This document shows, in pieces, positions 1 through 8,619 of a DNA stretch of 64,000 nucleotides. The stretch's first letter is position 1, and the number at the start of each line of letters is the position of its first letter. A program made the translations under genes and the position numbers. This DNA is from JAPPHY01 sp034423135 (GTDB lineage: Bacteria; Chloroflexota; Dehalococcoidia; Lucifugimonadales; UBA2985), in the NCBI GenBank assembly GCA_034423135.1, contig DAOUJC010000004.1, positions 62,001 to 126,000 on the forward strand, read 5' to 3'. The notes below the pieces were generated by a model, which had not been told where the DNA came from, searched no databases, and was given only the letters and a program-made list of their open reading frames with translations.

Positions 1-1
1 C

Positions 2-1261
2 ATGATGCTGGCGCTGGCGCGCAACATCCCGCAGGCCCACGAGTCGCTGCGCCGCGGCGAGTGGACGCGCAGCGCGTTCACCGGCGTCGAGGTGCGCAAC
101 CGGGTGCTTGGCGTCATTGGCCTGGGCAAGGTCGGCACGGAGGTGGCGCACCGCGCGCGCGGCCTTCAGATGCGCGTGCTGGGCTACGATCCATTCGTTT
201 CGCCGGAGCACGCGAGCATGCTTGGCATCGAGCTGTCCTCGCTGGAGCGCATCTACGCGGAGGCGGACTTCATATGCCTTCACACGCCCTTGACTGAGTC
301 CACCCGCGGCATCATCGGCGAGAAGGCGATCTCCATGATGAAGCCGACCGTGCGCATTCTCAACGTGGCGCGCGGCGAGCTTGTGGATGAGGACGCCCTG
401 CTGAGCGCCGTCGAGGACGGGCGCGTCGCGGGAGCCGCGCTGGACGTATTCTCGACTGAGCCGCCGCACGGCAGCCCGCTGCTCGAAAGCGGCCGCATAG
501 TCGTCACGCCTCACCTTGGCGCATCCACGCAGGAGGCGCAGGCGGAGGTGGCGCGGGAGGTCGCGGAGCAGGTCATCGCAGTCCTGGAGGGACGCTCCGC
601 GATGCACACTGTCAACGCCCCGTTCGTGCCGCCGGAAACGCAGCGAGTGCTGACGCCCTACGTCGACGCCGGGTCGTACGCGGGGAAGCTGGCGGCGCAG
701 CTTGTGACGGGACAGCTGGAGTCGGTGAACCTGCGCTATGACGGCGAGATTGCGGCCCACGACACCAACCTGCTAAGGGCGGCCTGCTTGGTTGGTATCC
801 TCAGCCCCATCAGCGACGAGCGTGTCAACCTGATCAACGCCAACCTGCATGCCTCCCAGCGGGGCCTGCGGATATCGGAACAGAAGAGCCCCACTGCGGA
901 GCAGCTCAGCAGCATGGTCACCGTGGAAATGGAGACCACGATGGGGAGGATCGCCATCTCCGCTTCGCACGTACGCGGGGAGACGCACATCGTGCGCATC
1001 AACAACTACTGGATCGACATTGTGCCGACGGGCGGGTACATGCTCATTGCCAGCCACCAGGACAGGCCGGGCATGATTGGGGCTGTGGGCACCATCACGG
1101 GCAAGCACGACATCAACATCAGCTTCATGGAGGTGGGCAGGATGGAGCCCAGAGGCCCCGCCACCATGATCATCGGCCTGGACGATCCACTGACGGACGC
1201 GGTGCTCGCCGAGATCAACACCCTGCCCAACATGGTCCAGACCGTGGTTGTGCAGCTGTAG
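2..1261 (+). CDS. serA: D-3-phosphoglycerate dehydrogenase, 3' part (start lies outside the window)
   Basis: Oxidises 3-phosphoglycerate with NAD in the first step of serine synthesis. 419 residues are visible; bacterial enzymes of this long type are about 525, so roughly the first 100 residues lie before the window. A Rossmann GLGKVG motif sits near residues 40-45. The catalytic-type motifs VARGELVDE (Arg), ALDVFSTEPP (Glu) and TPHLGAS (His) follow. An intervening regulatory domain comes next, and a C-terminal ACT domain begins near residue 347 (ASHQDRPGMIGAVG). The ACT domain is the usual site of serine feedback control. The gene converges on the MerR-type gene that ends seven bases downstream. 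Confidence 0.95.
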   Translation: MMLALARNIPQAHESLRRGEWTRSAFTGVEVRNRVLGVIGLGKVGTEVAHRARGLQMRVLGYDPFVSPEHASMLGIELSSLERIYAEADFICLHTPLTESTRGIIGEKAISMMKPTVRILNVARGELVDEDALLSAVEDGRVAGAALDVFSTEPPHGSPLLESGRIVVTPHLGASTQEAQAEVAREVAEQVIAVLEGRSAMHTVNAPFVPPETQRVLTPYVDAGSYAGKLAAQLVTGQLESVNLRYDGEIAAHDTNLLRAACLVGILSPISDERVNLINANLHASQRGLRISEQKSPTAEQLSSMVTVEMETTMGRIAISASHVRGETHIVRINNYWIDIVPTGGYMLIASHQDRPGMIGAVGTITGKHDINISFMEVGRMEPRGPATMIIGLDDPLTDAVLAEINTLPNMVQTVVVQL

Positions 1262-1267
1262 ACCGTC

Positions 1268-2035
1268 TCACTCGGCGCTTCGCTCCTCCAGGCCATCCGC
1301 GTAGACGTGCATGGCCTGCCGCAGAAACCCGGCCAGCCCCGGCCCCCAACGGTCGTAGTGCGCCGCGAATCGCGCGTCCTCCACGTACATGTCGGCCAGC
1401 CCGCGAAAGACCTGGGGTGAGCACTCGTAGAACCGGGTGTTGATTAGGCCGTACCAGCGGCCCACCAACTCTTGCACCTCCGTGTCGGCGGGGTCCTGCT
1501 CCATGAGAGCGGCTAGGCCGCGGTTGATCTCGTCGCTTTCCGACTGAATGTCCTGCCAGTCCTGCTTGGTGTAGCCGCTCGTGCGGCGCTCGGACTCCTC
1601 CCATGCGGGTGTGTTGCCCCACCGGCGGCGGGCCTCCTCTCGGTACTCGTTGAGCTTCGACTCGTCGAACCCTTGGAACATCGCGGTGCTGCTCATATCT
1701 TCACCTCCATCCATTGCTGCAATCGACCTGTCGACCGATCTGATCAGCGCTTGCACGTGCCTGCGCTTCTCGACAAGCAGCCTGCGGTGCATGGCGAGTG
1801 CTTCCCTCCGGTCGAAGTCCGGGCTGTTCAGCACGCGGCCGATGTCGCGCAGGCTGAAGCCCAGCTCTCGGAAGAAGAGCACCTGCTGCAGGCGCTCCAG
1901 GTCGGCGTCGCTGTACAGGCGGTAGCCGGCCGGACTGACCGCGGCGGGCTTGAGCAGCCCGATCGCGTCGTAGTGGTGCAGCGTCCTTACGGTCACGCCT
2001 GAGAGTCTTGCCACTTCTTTTACCGTGTAGGCCAT
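1268..2035 (-). CDS. MerR-family regulator with C-terminal TipAS-type domain
   Basis: 255 residues. The N-terminal 70 residues are a MerR winged helix (VKEVARLSGVTVRTLHHYD, then GYRLYSDADLERL). A dimerisation helix follows to about residue 110. The C-terminal half (about 125-250; EESERRTSGYTKQDW, HYDRWGPGLAGFL) resembles the TipAS antibiotic-binding domain of TipA, Mta and SkgA. Such proteins activate their own promoter, and often efflux genes, when a drug binds. The promoter just upstream has the stretched spacing and dyad expected of a MerR target, so autoregulation is likely. The ligand is not predictable. The EamA transporter upstream is divergent and could be a second target. Confidence 0.9.
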   Translation of the reverse strand: MAYTVKEVARLSGVTVRTLHHYDAIGLLKPAAVSPAGYRLYSDADLERLQQVLFFRELGFSLRDIGRVLNSPDFDRREALAMHRRLLVEKRRHVQALIRSVDRSIAAMDGGEDMSSTAMFQGFDESKLNEYREEARRRWGNTPAWEESERRTSGYTKQDWQDIQSESDEINRGLAALMEQDPADTEVQELVGRWYGLINTRFYECSPQVFRGLADMYVEDARFAAHYDRWGPGLAGFLRQAMHVYADGLEERSAE

Positions 2036-2053
2036 TTCATTACCTCACCGGTA

Positions 2054-2084
2054 ACGGTACAGCCTGACGTAACGTGAGTGTCAA
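2054..2084 (-). promoter_or_regulatory. MerR-type promoter and operator of the TipAS regulator gene
   Basis: Read on the minus strand, a TTGACA -35 box (2079-2084) and a TACCGT -10 box (2054-2059) are separated by 19 bases. This over-long spacing is typical of MerR-activated promoters. The spacer holds the dyad ACTCACGTTACGTCAGG (2063-2079), symmetric about its central T except at the ends. The gene start is 19 bases from the -10 box. Confidence 0.75.
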
Positions 2085-2140
2085 TACCCCTGGAGCACGT
2101 CTATCTTGTCCACCGTGACCCAGGACAAGCAGACTATCGT

Positions 2141-2178
2141 CCCCGCTCATGGTGAGCCCGTCGAACCATTTGAGCGGG
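2141..2178. repeat. Intergenic palindromic repeat, family A copy 1
   Basis: CCCGCTCA at one end and TGAGCGGG at the other flank a GTGAGCCCGTCGAACCA core. It lies in the divergent gap between the MerR-type gene and the EamA transporter gene. The same design recurs seven more times in the window. Confidence 0.85.
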
Positions 2179-2316
2179 CTGAGATTCATCCAGCCTGCTG
2201 ACCGCCGCAGCTAAGGTGTGCTAAGCTGTGCCGGTGCTCGGCCGCCCGCGGCCCGATACCAGACAGGATGAGGCGCGGGCGGCTACTCGCGTGCCAAAGG
2301 ATTCACTGGACAGCTC

Positions 2317-3174
2317 ATGTGGAATACGGAACCGCTCCTGTTCGGGCTTTTCTGCGCGGTGTGCTGGGGTGTTGCCGACGTGTTTGGCCGGTCCGCATCC
2401 GTGCGTCTCGGCAGCCCGACAGTGGCCTGGGCCATCCAGATCATGGGCGCGCTCCCGGCCCTGGCAGGCGTGCTGATCCTCGGCTCGCCGTGGAGTTCCC
2501 TTGCCACTGTCAACTACGCCGCGCTCGCCGTGTCGACCGCTGCGCTGTTCTCGGTGGGCTACATCGTGTTCTACCGCGGGCTGGCACGCGGCCTCGTGTC
2601 GATAGTCAGCCCTGTGTCCGCGGGCTACGTGGTGATAACCGCGCTGCTATCGGCCGTGTTTCTCCACGAGACCATCGGCATCGACAGATGGGTGCTGATA
2701 TTCGTGATCCTGGCGGGCATCGCGCTCGCATCGACGCGCGGCAGGAGCCGGGCGACGCTCTCCGGCGTGCTCCACGGCGTGACGGCCATGATCGTCATGG
2801 GAATAGTGTTCACGCTGTGGAAGCCGATGGTGGACGTGGCCGGCCCGTACCTGGCGGTGGTGTCGGTGCGAGTGATCTCCGCGGGAATGCTGGGCGCCTT
2901 CCTGGCGGCGATGAGATCACCGTGGTCGCCGTTCCGCAACGGCGCAGGGAAGCTGGTTGCGGCCGCGGCCGTCCTGGACTCGGTGGGGTTCATCGCGTTC
3001 AACCTCGGCATAGAGAGGAACCCCGTCTCGCTCATCATTCCAGTCGCGTCGGCCTACCCGGTGGTCACCGTTGCGCTGGCGTGGGTGCTGCTGCGGGAGC
3101 GCCTGGCGAGACCGCAGGTGGTGGGCATCGCGATCGTGCTGGGAGGCGTGGTGGCGTTCAGCGCGCTGGCATGA
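2317..3174 (+). CDS. EamA-family (DMT superfamily) transporter
   Basis: 285 residues, almost entirely hydrophobic, with about ten predicted membrane helices arranged as two EamA repeats (residues about 5-135 and 150-285). Each repeat ends in the characteristic short acidic-basic turn (LHETIGIDRW; LLRERLARPQVVG). Members export small metabolites or drugs across the inner membrane; the substrate cannot be read from the sequence. The start at 2317 begins MWNTEPLLFG, just before the first helix. No strong ribosome-binding site is visible. A longer overlapping frame here is a shadow. Confidence 0.88.
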   Translation: MWNTEPLLFGLFCAVCWGVADVFGRSASVRLGSPTVAWAIQIMGALPALAGVLILGSPWSSLATVNYAALAVSTAALFSVGYIVFYRGLARGLVSIVSPVSAGYVVITALLSAVFLHETIGIDRWVLIFVILAGIALASTRGRSRATLSGVLHGVTAMIVMGIVFTLWKPMVDVAGPYLAVVSVRVISAGMLGAFLAAMRSPWSPFRNGAGKLVAAAAVLDSVGFIAFNLGIERNPVSLIIPVASAYPVVTVALAWVLLRERLARPQVVGIAIVLGGVVAFSALA

Positions 3175-3213
3175 GCCGCCATCGCCTGCCTTTTGCCGGA
3201 GCATGGTCGGGAG

Positions 3214-3219
3214 TATAAT
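3214..3219 (+). promoter_or_regulatory. Perfect -10 box upstream of polA
   Basis: TATAAT, 22 bases before the polA start and 40 bases after the previous stop. The best -35 candidate (TTGCCG, 3193-3198) is only 15 bases away, so the -35 is uncertain. Confidence 0.5.
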
Positions 3220-3241
3220 CGGTGCGAAGCCGGAGGTGTCG

Positions 3242-6067
3242 ATGATGACCAGCGCCAGAACTGAGCCAATGCCCCTCTTGCCGGAGAAGCCGCTGCTGAT
3301 GCTCATGGACGGCCATGCGATGGTGCACCGCGCGTGGCACGCCATCCAGTCGCCGCTCACGCTGCGCAGCACCAACGAGGACGTGCGAGGCGTCTTCGCG
3401 TTCACCAACACGTTCATCCGCGCCATCCAGGAGTGGCGGCCAACCCACTGCGCCATCGCCTTCGACATGGACGTGCCCACGTTCCGCCACGTCCGCTTCG
3501 CCGAGTACAAGGCGCAGCGGCCCTCCACGCCCCCGGACCTGCACAACCAGTTCCCGTGGGTCAGAAGGCTGATGGAGGCGTTCAACGTACCCATATTCGA
3601 GATGGCGGAGTTCGAGGCCGACGACGTGCTGGGCACGCTCTGCCGCCAGGCCACCGAGCTTGGCATGGACACGATCATCCTCACGGGCGACACGGACACA
3701 CTGCAGCTGGTCTCGCCCACCGTCCGGGTTGCCCTCAATCGCAGTGTCCAGGACCGCATCATATACGACCTTGCAGGCGTCCGCGAGCGCTACGGCGGCC
3801 TGGAGCCTGTCCAGCAGCCGCATGTGAAGGCGCTGCAGGGCGACTCGTCGGACAACATCCGCGGCGTGCCGGGCGTCGGCGTCAAGACCGCCGTCAAACT
3901 GATCGTGGACTACGGCAGCATCGACGGCCTCTACGAGAACCTGGAGAGCGTCACGCCGCCGCGCATCCGCGCGCTGCTCGAGGAGCACGAGAACGACGCG
4001 CGGGAGGGCTTGGCGCTCACGACCATAATCGACCGCGTGCCCATCGCGCTGGACACGGAGGCAGCCCGATTCTGGCGGTATGACCGTGAGCGCGTGGTGG
4101 AGCTTCTGCGGGAGCTGGAGTTCGCCAGCATAGTCTCGCGGGTGCCCAGCCTCGGCGACGAGGGCGGCGCTGCGCCGGGTGCGGCTTCACAGTCCATGCA
4201 GGCCGCGCTCATTCCTGAGAGCGAGGCGCCTGATGGCGACTATCGCACAGTGGACAGCATGGAGGCTCTGCAGGCGATGGTGTCCGAGCTGCGGGCCGCG
4301 GGCAGCTTCGCATTCGACGTTGAGACTACGAGCCGCGACCCGATGGCGTCGCATCTCGTTGGGCTGTCGTTCTCATGCGAGGGCGGCGTGGCGTACTACG
4401 TGCCGGTCGGGCACGACGAGGGCGCGCAGCTGCCGCTCGATGAGGTTTTGTCGGTCCTGAGGCCGCTGCTGGAGGATGAGGCCGTGGGTAAGACGGCCCA
4501 CAACGCCAATTACGACATGACCGTGCTGGCGAACTACGGCGTCAACGTCCGCGGCGTGGACTTCGACACGATGGTGGCCGCCCACCTCCTCGGCGAGAAG
4601 GTGCTGGGCCTCAAGAACCTGGCGTTCACTAGGCTGAACGTGGAGATGACGAACATCGACGCGCTCATAGGCACGGGCCGCAAGCAGAAGACGATGGCGC
4701 AGGTGCCGGTCGAGGACGCGGCGGCATACGCTGCCGCAGACGCCGACATGACGCAGCGGCTGAAGGACCTGTTCGGCCCGCCGCTCATGAGCGAGGACAA
4801 GCTGGCGTCCGTCTTCGCCGGCATGGAGATGCCGCTTGTGCCCGTGCTGGTGAAGATGCAGCGCAACGGCGTCGCGCTTGACGTCGAGCGGCTCAAGCGG
4901 ATGGCCGACGCGCTGGGCGAGCGGCTGTACCAGGTCGAGGATGAGATACTGGGCGCGGTCGGCCACCGGTTTTCGCTGAACTCCACGCAGCAGCTTGCTG
5001 ACGTGCTGTTCAACGAGCTGCGACTGCCCAGGTCAAAGCGCACGAAGACCGGCTACTCCACAGACGCGTCCGTGCTGGAGGGCTTGAGGGTGATGATCAA
5101 GGAGGGCCAGGCCGCCGACGCCGACCCGAGGGCGCCCGAGGTGCTGGACGGCATCCTGGAGTATCGCGAGCTGTCCAAGCTCAAGTCTACGTACGTTGAC
5201 TCGCTGCCGCTTCTGGTCAACCCGTGGACAGGGCGCGTACACACCAGCTACAACCAGACCGGCTCTGCGACGGGCCGCGTGTCCAGCAACGACCCGAACC
5301 TCCAGAACATACCGGTGCGCACGGAGCTTGGCCGGGAGGTGCGCCGCGCGTTCGTGGCGGAGGGCGCGCCGGAGTGGACGCTGCTGGCCGCGGACTACTC
5401 GCAGATCGAGCTGCGTGTGCTGGCCCACGTGTCCGGCGACCGCGGGCTGGTGGAGGCGTTCCTTCGCGACGAGGATATCCACTCGGCGACGGCGTCGCAG
5501 GTGTACGGCGTGGCGCTGGACGCGGTGACGCCGGACATGAGGCGCATCGCCAAGGTGATGAACTTCGGGGTCATCTACGGGCTGAGCGCTTACGGCATCT
5601 CGCAGCAGACGGACCTGGCGCCGGACGAGGGCGCGAGGTTCATCGAGAGCTACTTCTCCCGCTACCCGGGCATCCGCGACTACCTGGACGAGACGAGGGC
5701 GCAGGCTCGGAGGCTCGGCTACCTGGAGACGCTGAGCGGGCGCCGTCGCTACATCCCGGAGGTGAACTCGCCCAACTTCCACATGAGGCAGGCTGCGGAG
5801 CGGATGGCGGTGAACATGCCGATTCAGGGCACGGCTGCGGACGTGATCAAGCTGGCGATGGTGAGCATAGACCGGCGCATGGAGGAAGAGGGGCTGCGCT
5901 CGCGCATGATACTCCAGGTCCACGATGAGCTCATCTTCGAGGTGGCGATGGACGAGATCGAGGCGGTGACTTCGCTGGTGTCGGAGCTGATGCCGGCGGC
6001 GCTGGAGCTGGTGGTGCCGCTGAAGGTGGACCTCAAGAGCGGGCCTACGTGGGGGGATTTGGAGTAG
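3242..6067 (+). CDS. polA: DNA polymerase I with intact proofreading domain
   Basis: 941 residues from the ATG at 3242, which has GGAGG five bases upstream. The open frame extends further upstream but has no family resemblance there. Order of domains: 5'-3' exonuclease (residues about 10-305; FEADDVLGTL), 3'-5' exonuclease (about 345-520), then the polymerase with motif A DYSQIELRVLAH near 717, motif B RRIAKVMNFGVIYGLS near 767 and motif C VHDELIF near 893. The proofreading residues look complete: Asp and Glu in FDVETT, Asp in NANYD, and Tyr and Asp in YAAADADMT. The enzyme fills gaps and removes primers during repair and replication. Confidence 0.97.
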   Translation: MMTSARTEPMPLLPEKPLLMLMDGHAMVHRAWHAIQSPLTLRSTNEDVRGVFAFTNTFIRAIQEWRPTHCAIAFDMDVPTFRHVRFAEYKAQRPSTPPDLHNQFPWVRRLMEAFNVPIFEMAEFEADDVLGTLCRQATELGMDTIILTGDTDTLQLVSPTVRVALNRSVQDRIIYDLAGVRERYGGLEPVQQPHVKALQGDSSDNIRGVPGVGVKTAVKLIVDYGSIDGLYENLESVTPPRIRALLEEHENDAREGLALTTIIDRVPIALDTEAARFWRYDRERVVELLRELEFASIVSRVPSLGDEGGAAPGAASQSMQAALIPESEAPDGDYRTVDSMEALQAMVSELRAAGSFAFDVETTSRDPMASHLVGLSFSCEGGVAYYVPVGHDEGAQLPLDEVLSVLRPLLEDEAVGKTAHNANYDMTVLANYGVNVRGVDFDTMVAAHLLGEKVLGLKNLAFTRLNVEMTNIDALIGTGRKQKTMAQVPVEDAAAYAAADADMTQRLKDLFGPPLMSEDKLASVFAGMEMPLVPVLVKMQRNGVALDVERLKRMADALGERLYQVEDEILGAVGHRFSLNSTQQLADVLFNELRLPRSKRTKTGYSTDASVLEGLRVMIKEGQAADADPRAPEVLDGILEYRELSKLKSTYVDSLPLLVNPWTGRVHTSYNQTGSATGRVSSNDPNLQNIPVRTELGREVRRAFVAEGAPEWTLLAADYSQIELRVLAHVSGDRGLVEAFLRDEDIHSATASQVYGVALDAVTPDMRRIAKVMNFGVIYGLSAYGISQQTDLAPDEGARFIESYFSRYPGIRDYLDETRAQARRLGYLETLSGRRRYIPEVNSPNFHMRQAAERMAVNMPIQGTAADVIKLAMVSIDRRMEEEGLRSRMILQVHDELIFEVAMDEIEAVTSLVSELMPAALELVVPLKVDLKSGPTWGDLE

Positions 6068-6093
6068 GGGGAGTCTGAAAGGAGATAACGCGG

Positions 6094-6534
6094 ATGAACG
6101 CAACGGGCAAGTTTGTTTGGCTTGGGCTGGGTATCTTCTTGGGGATTGGCATCGCGGCCGCCATCGGCGTAATGGTCGTCGACTTGCTCATCCCCTGGGA
6201 AGACATTTGCCCTATCCTCGGTCCTGCTCAAAGATTGGCAGAAATTGGAACGGGCCTGATAGCTGAACTTCAGTCTTGGCTAGCGAAGGCGGAGAGTCTC
6301 CTACAGACGGGATCGTCGAATGAGGCGAGTGAAGAGGCAAGATCCGGGCTAGGCGGTATTCTGGATAGGGCGGGGGAGATTGCAGGCGATGTGCGTGATA
6401 GCGCTGTCGATATTGTGACCGCTCCGTTGCGGGCACTAATTGACCTAGGGCAAGAGGTGCTCAGAGCAGTACAAGAGGCGGTTGACGCGGCGCGTAATGT
6501 CATAGCGACCATAGAAGAGGCACGCTGTGAGTAG
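6094..6534 (+). CDS. Small single-pass membrane protein with amphipathic helical tail, unrecognised
   Basis: 146 residues. One membrane helix near the N-terminus (about 8-33, rich in Gly, Ile and Ala) is followed by about 100 residues of predicted amphipathic helix. That part has regularly spaced charged residues (ARSGLGGILDRAGEIAG, QEVLRAVQEAVDAARN) and suggests a coiled coil or membrane-surface helix. An AAGGAGA ribosome-binding site precedes the ATG. It lies 26 bases after polA and could be cotranscribed with it. I recognise no family. Confidence 0.65.
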   Translation: MNATGKFVWLGLGIFLGIGIAAAIGVMVVDLLIPWEDICPILGPAQRLAEIGTGLIAELQSWLAKAESLLQTGSSNEASEEARSGLGGILDRAGEIAGDVRDSAVDIVTAPLRALIDLGQEVLRAVQEAVDAARNVIATIEEARCE

Positions 6535-6591
6535 TGTCAAGCTCCCTGACTAGCCGCTGCGGCAGGGCTATTGCAAGAGGCGGGCGCAATG

Positions 6592-6610
6592 TGCTATCAT
6601 ATTGATAGCA
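6592..6610. promoter_or_regulatory. Operator-like perfect inverted repeat before the toxin-antitoxin pair
   Basis: TGCTATCATATTGATAGCA has two perfect 8-base arms around a 3-base centre. It ends seven bases before the ribosome-binding site of the antitoxin gene. Ribbon-helix-helix antitoxins normally bind such a site with their toxin and repress the pair. Confidence 0.75.
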
Positions 6611-6628
6611 GAGGGTCAAGGAGGCGAA

Positions 6629-6892
6629 ATGGGGACTCTCAATGTTCGGCGTCTTGATGATGACGTGCTCAGGCGGCTGAAGCTTCGCGCCGCTGAGAAC
6701 AACCGCTCCCTGGAGGGCGAGGCCAGACACATCCTTGAGCAGGCAGTCCTGACTGCGCCGGGTTTGTCCGACCGGAGAAGATCGTTCATCGAACTGGCAG
6801 CCCGCCTGAGAAAGGAAACCGAAGGCACCTACCAGACCCCCGGCGCGCTGCTCATTAGAGAGGCTCGCGACAGCGATTACCAGCTTTCGTGA
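6629..6892 (+). CDS. Ribbon-helix-helix antitoxin (VapB/FitA type)
   Basis: 87 residues from the ATG at 6629, which has AAGGAGG five bases upstream. An upstream TTG in frame would place the start inside the operator, so it is unlikely. The N-terminal strand-helix-helix (MGTLNVRRLDDDVLRRLKLR, then NNRSLEGEARHILEQA) matches the FitA/Arc class: the strand contacts DNA and the helices dimerise. The C-terminal tail should wrap the toxin active site. It overlaps the toxin gene start and is almost certainly cotranslated with it. It is expected to neutralise the PIN toxin and autorepress. Confidence 0.88.
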   Translation: MGTLNVRRLDDDVLRRLKLRAAENNRSLEGEARHILEQAVLTAPGLSDRRRSFIELAARLRKETEGTYQTPGALLIREARDSDYQLS

Positions 6893-7326
6893 TGCGGTTG
6901 GTAGTTGACGCAAGCGTGGCCGTCAAGTGGCTGGTCGCGGAGGAAGACTCTGAGCTGGCTCTTCGCGTTCTGCACAGCGACCATGAGTTGCTCGCGCCGC
7001 GGCTCATGGCCTCTGAGGTGAGCGGCGCTCTGACGCGCAAGGTCCGCAGGGGGCAGTTGGAGCGCAGCCAAGCCGCGGAGATTGCTGCCTCCATCCCGGA
7101 GATGGTTGACGCGTGGGCCGCTGACGATGGCATCGTTCCCGACGCCGTCCGCTTGTCTCTGGCTCTGGACCTGCCCATTTACGACTGCGTCTACCTGGCG
7201 CTGGCGCTCAATGAGGGAGGCATCATGGTCACGGCCGATGTCCGTTTCGTGAACGCCGTCGCTCGTACAGAGCACCGAGAAGACGTGCTCTCCCTGGAAG
7301 CGTTTGAGGGGCTTGTGCTGGAGTGA
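6892..7326 (+). CDS. PIN-domain ribonuclease toxin (VapC type)
   Basis: 144 residues starting at ATG 6892, which shares one base with the antitoxin stop; a GTG one codon earlier is the alternative. PIN acidic residues are in place: Asp in LVVDASVAVKW, Glu in LMASEVSGAL, Asp in IYDCVYLALA and Asp in VTADVRFV. These bind the metal used for RNA cleavage. VapC toxins usually cut tRNA or rRNA at one site and stop growth when the antitoxin is lost. The target RNA is not predictable. Confidence 0.9.
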   Translation: MRLVVDASVAVKWLVAEEDSELALRVLHSDHELLAPRLMASEVSGALTRKVRRGQLERSQAAEIAASIPEMVDAWAADDGIVPDAVRLSLALDLPIYDCVYLALALNEGGIMVTADVRFVNAVARTEHREDVLSLEAFEGLVLE

Positions 7327-7422
7327 CGTTGCGGCACGCCTACAGGGGCATTCGTTGAGTGTGCCAGTTGTTGCAGGATTGACGCGCCTGTGCCTTGCTT
7401 CACCTGTCGGTAGGCGCCTGAC

Positions 7423-8175
7423 GTGAACGCCCCTGGAGACGACCTGCGCCGCGCCTTCCTGGCCGGGCTGCGGCAGGTGGCTACTGCCTTCTTCATCCTG
7501 GCCGTGCCTGTATTTCTGCTGACCACCAACGTACGCCTGGCCTTCGACAGCCTGGCGCTCTATCGCTACGGCTTCGAGCAGTACGACGTGACCACCACCA
7601 CGGGCCTCAGCATGGATCAGCTCATGGACGTGGCAACCGAGGTCCGCGACTACTTCAACTCCCCGGACGAGCTGCTGGACGTGCAGGTGACGCTGGCCGG
7701 AGAGGTGCGGCCCCTCTTCAACGAGCGCGAGATACTCCACATGCGGGACGTGAAGGGGCTTGTGCGGGCCGTGCACGCGGTGCAGGCGCTTTCCGGCGCG
7801 TACCTGCTTGGCTATGCGGGAGTTGTGATGGGGTTCGGGCGATGGAGCGGCGCGCGTGCGGTTGCGCGACGGCTGGCGATGGGGTGCTTATCCGCCGTGC
7901 TGCTGCTCGCCGTGGGTGGACTGTCGACGCTGGTGGGCTTCGACCAGCTATTCTACAGGTTTCACGTCATCAGCTTTGCCAGCGGCACGTGGACGTTTGA
8001 CCCGCGGTACAACTACCTGACAAGGCTGTTCACGGAGGGGTTCTTCATGCAGGCCGCGCTGATTGTGGCAGCCGCGGTGATAATCGAGGCGATCGTGCTG
8101 GCGGCCGCGTCACTGGTCGCGATGAGGTGGCTTTCGAGGCGTGAGTCAGCTGCGACCGGGGAGTCTCGGCGCTAG
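7423..8175 (+). CDS. Integral membrane protein, TIGR01906/DUF1461 family
   Basis: 250 residues with a GTG start. Membrane helices lie near residues 18-38, 123-143, 155-180 and 208-235. A conserved extracytoplasmic part lies between the first two (TTGLSMDQLMDVATEVRDYF, then PLFNEREILHMRDVKGLV). This arrangement and the NEREILHMRDVK motif are typical of the family, whose role is unknown. It stands alone after the toxin gene with no obvious partner. Confidence 0.8.
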   Translation: MNAPGDDLRRAFLAGLRQVATAFFILAVPVFLLTTNVRLAFDSLALYRYGFEQYDVTTTTGLSMDQLMDVATEVRDYFNSPDELLDVQVTLAGEVRPLFNEREILHMRDVKGLVRAVHAVQALSGAYLLGYAGVVMGFGRWSGARAVARRLAMGCLSAVLLLAVGGLSTLVGFDQLFYRFHVISFASGTWTFDPRYNYLTRLFTEGFFMQAALIVAAAVIIEAIVLAAASLVAMRWLSRRESAATGESRR

Positions 8176-8176
8176 G

Positions 8177-8425
8177 CTAGCAGACGAAGCTACCGACGTC
8201 GCCGCAGCCGCAGGCGTCGTGGCCGTCATCGCAGCCGCCGCTGGTCACGCCAACCGGCATCAACTCGCCTCCCGGCGCCTTCGTGATCGCCGCGAACATC
8301 GAGAGCACCCTGGTCGAGGGGATGCCGCATTCCGGGCAGTCCGCAGGCTCGTCGAATGCGTCCATGGGGCGCATGCGCTCGAAGAGGATCTGGCAGGGGG
8401 GGCAGGAGTACTCGTAAATCGGCAT
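8177..8425 (-). CDS. FmdB-type zinc-ribbon protein
   Basis: 82 residues beginning MPIYEYSCPPCQ, the signature of the FmdB/CxxC_CxxC_SSSS family. Two CxxC pairs (CPPC and CPEC) form a zinc ribbon in the first 40 residues. The tail is rich in Gly, Cys and Asp (GGCDDGHDACGCGD), unlike the usual serine-rich tail, and could bind more metal. It converges on the membrane protein gene one base away. The family's function is poorly defined. Confidence 0.82.
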   Translation of the reverse strand: MPIYEYSCPPCQILFERMRPMDAFDEPADCPECGIPSTRVLSMFAAITKAPGGELMPVGVTSGGCDDGHDACGCGDVGSFVC

Positions 8426-8538
8426 CGTGCTACCTCGCTTGTTGGCTTCCCCGATTCTACCGAACTGTGCCGTGCGCGGTCAAGGCGTCTTCAGCTGCTC
8501 CAGTTCACCATGAGCGGGCGCGCCACAGATTGCGAAAG

Positions 8539-8575
8539 CCCGCTCATATGGTTCGACGGGCTCACCATGAGCGGG
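8539..8575. repeat. Intergenic palindromic repeat, family A copy 2
   Basis: CCCGCTCA and TGAGCGGG ends around GGTTCGACGGGCTCACC. A partial end (CACCATGAGCGGG, about 8507-8518) lies just upstream, so this may be a tandem or truncated pair. It sits between the FmdB-type gene and the next minus-strand gene. Confidence 0.85.
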
Positions 8576-8619
8576 TCGGGGTGTGCCGAGCCGCCTGGAG
8601 CAGCGCGCTCGCTGCTCCC

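Noticed and set aside
3071..3241. Longer N-terminus for polA
   Set aside because: It overlaps the transporter gene, has no family resemblance and lacks a ribosome-binding site, whereas GGAGG precedes ATG 3242.
5033..6103. A 356-codon open frame opposite polA
   Set aside because: Shadow of the polymerase domain; low-complexity composition.
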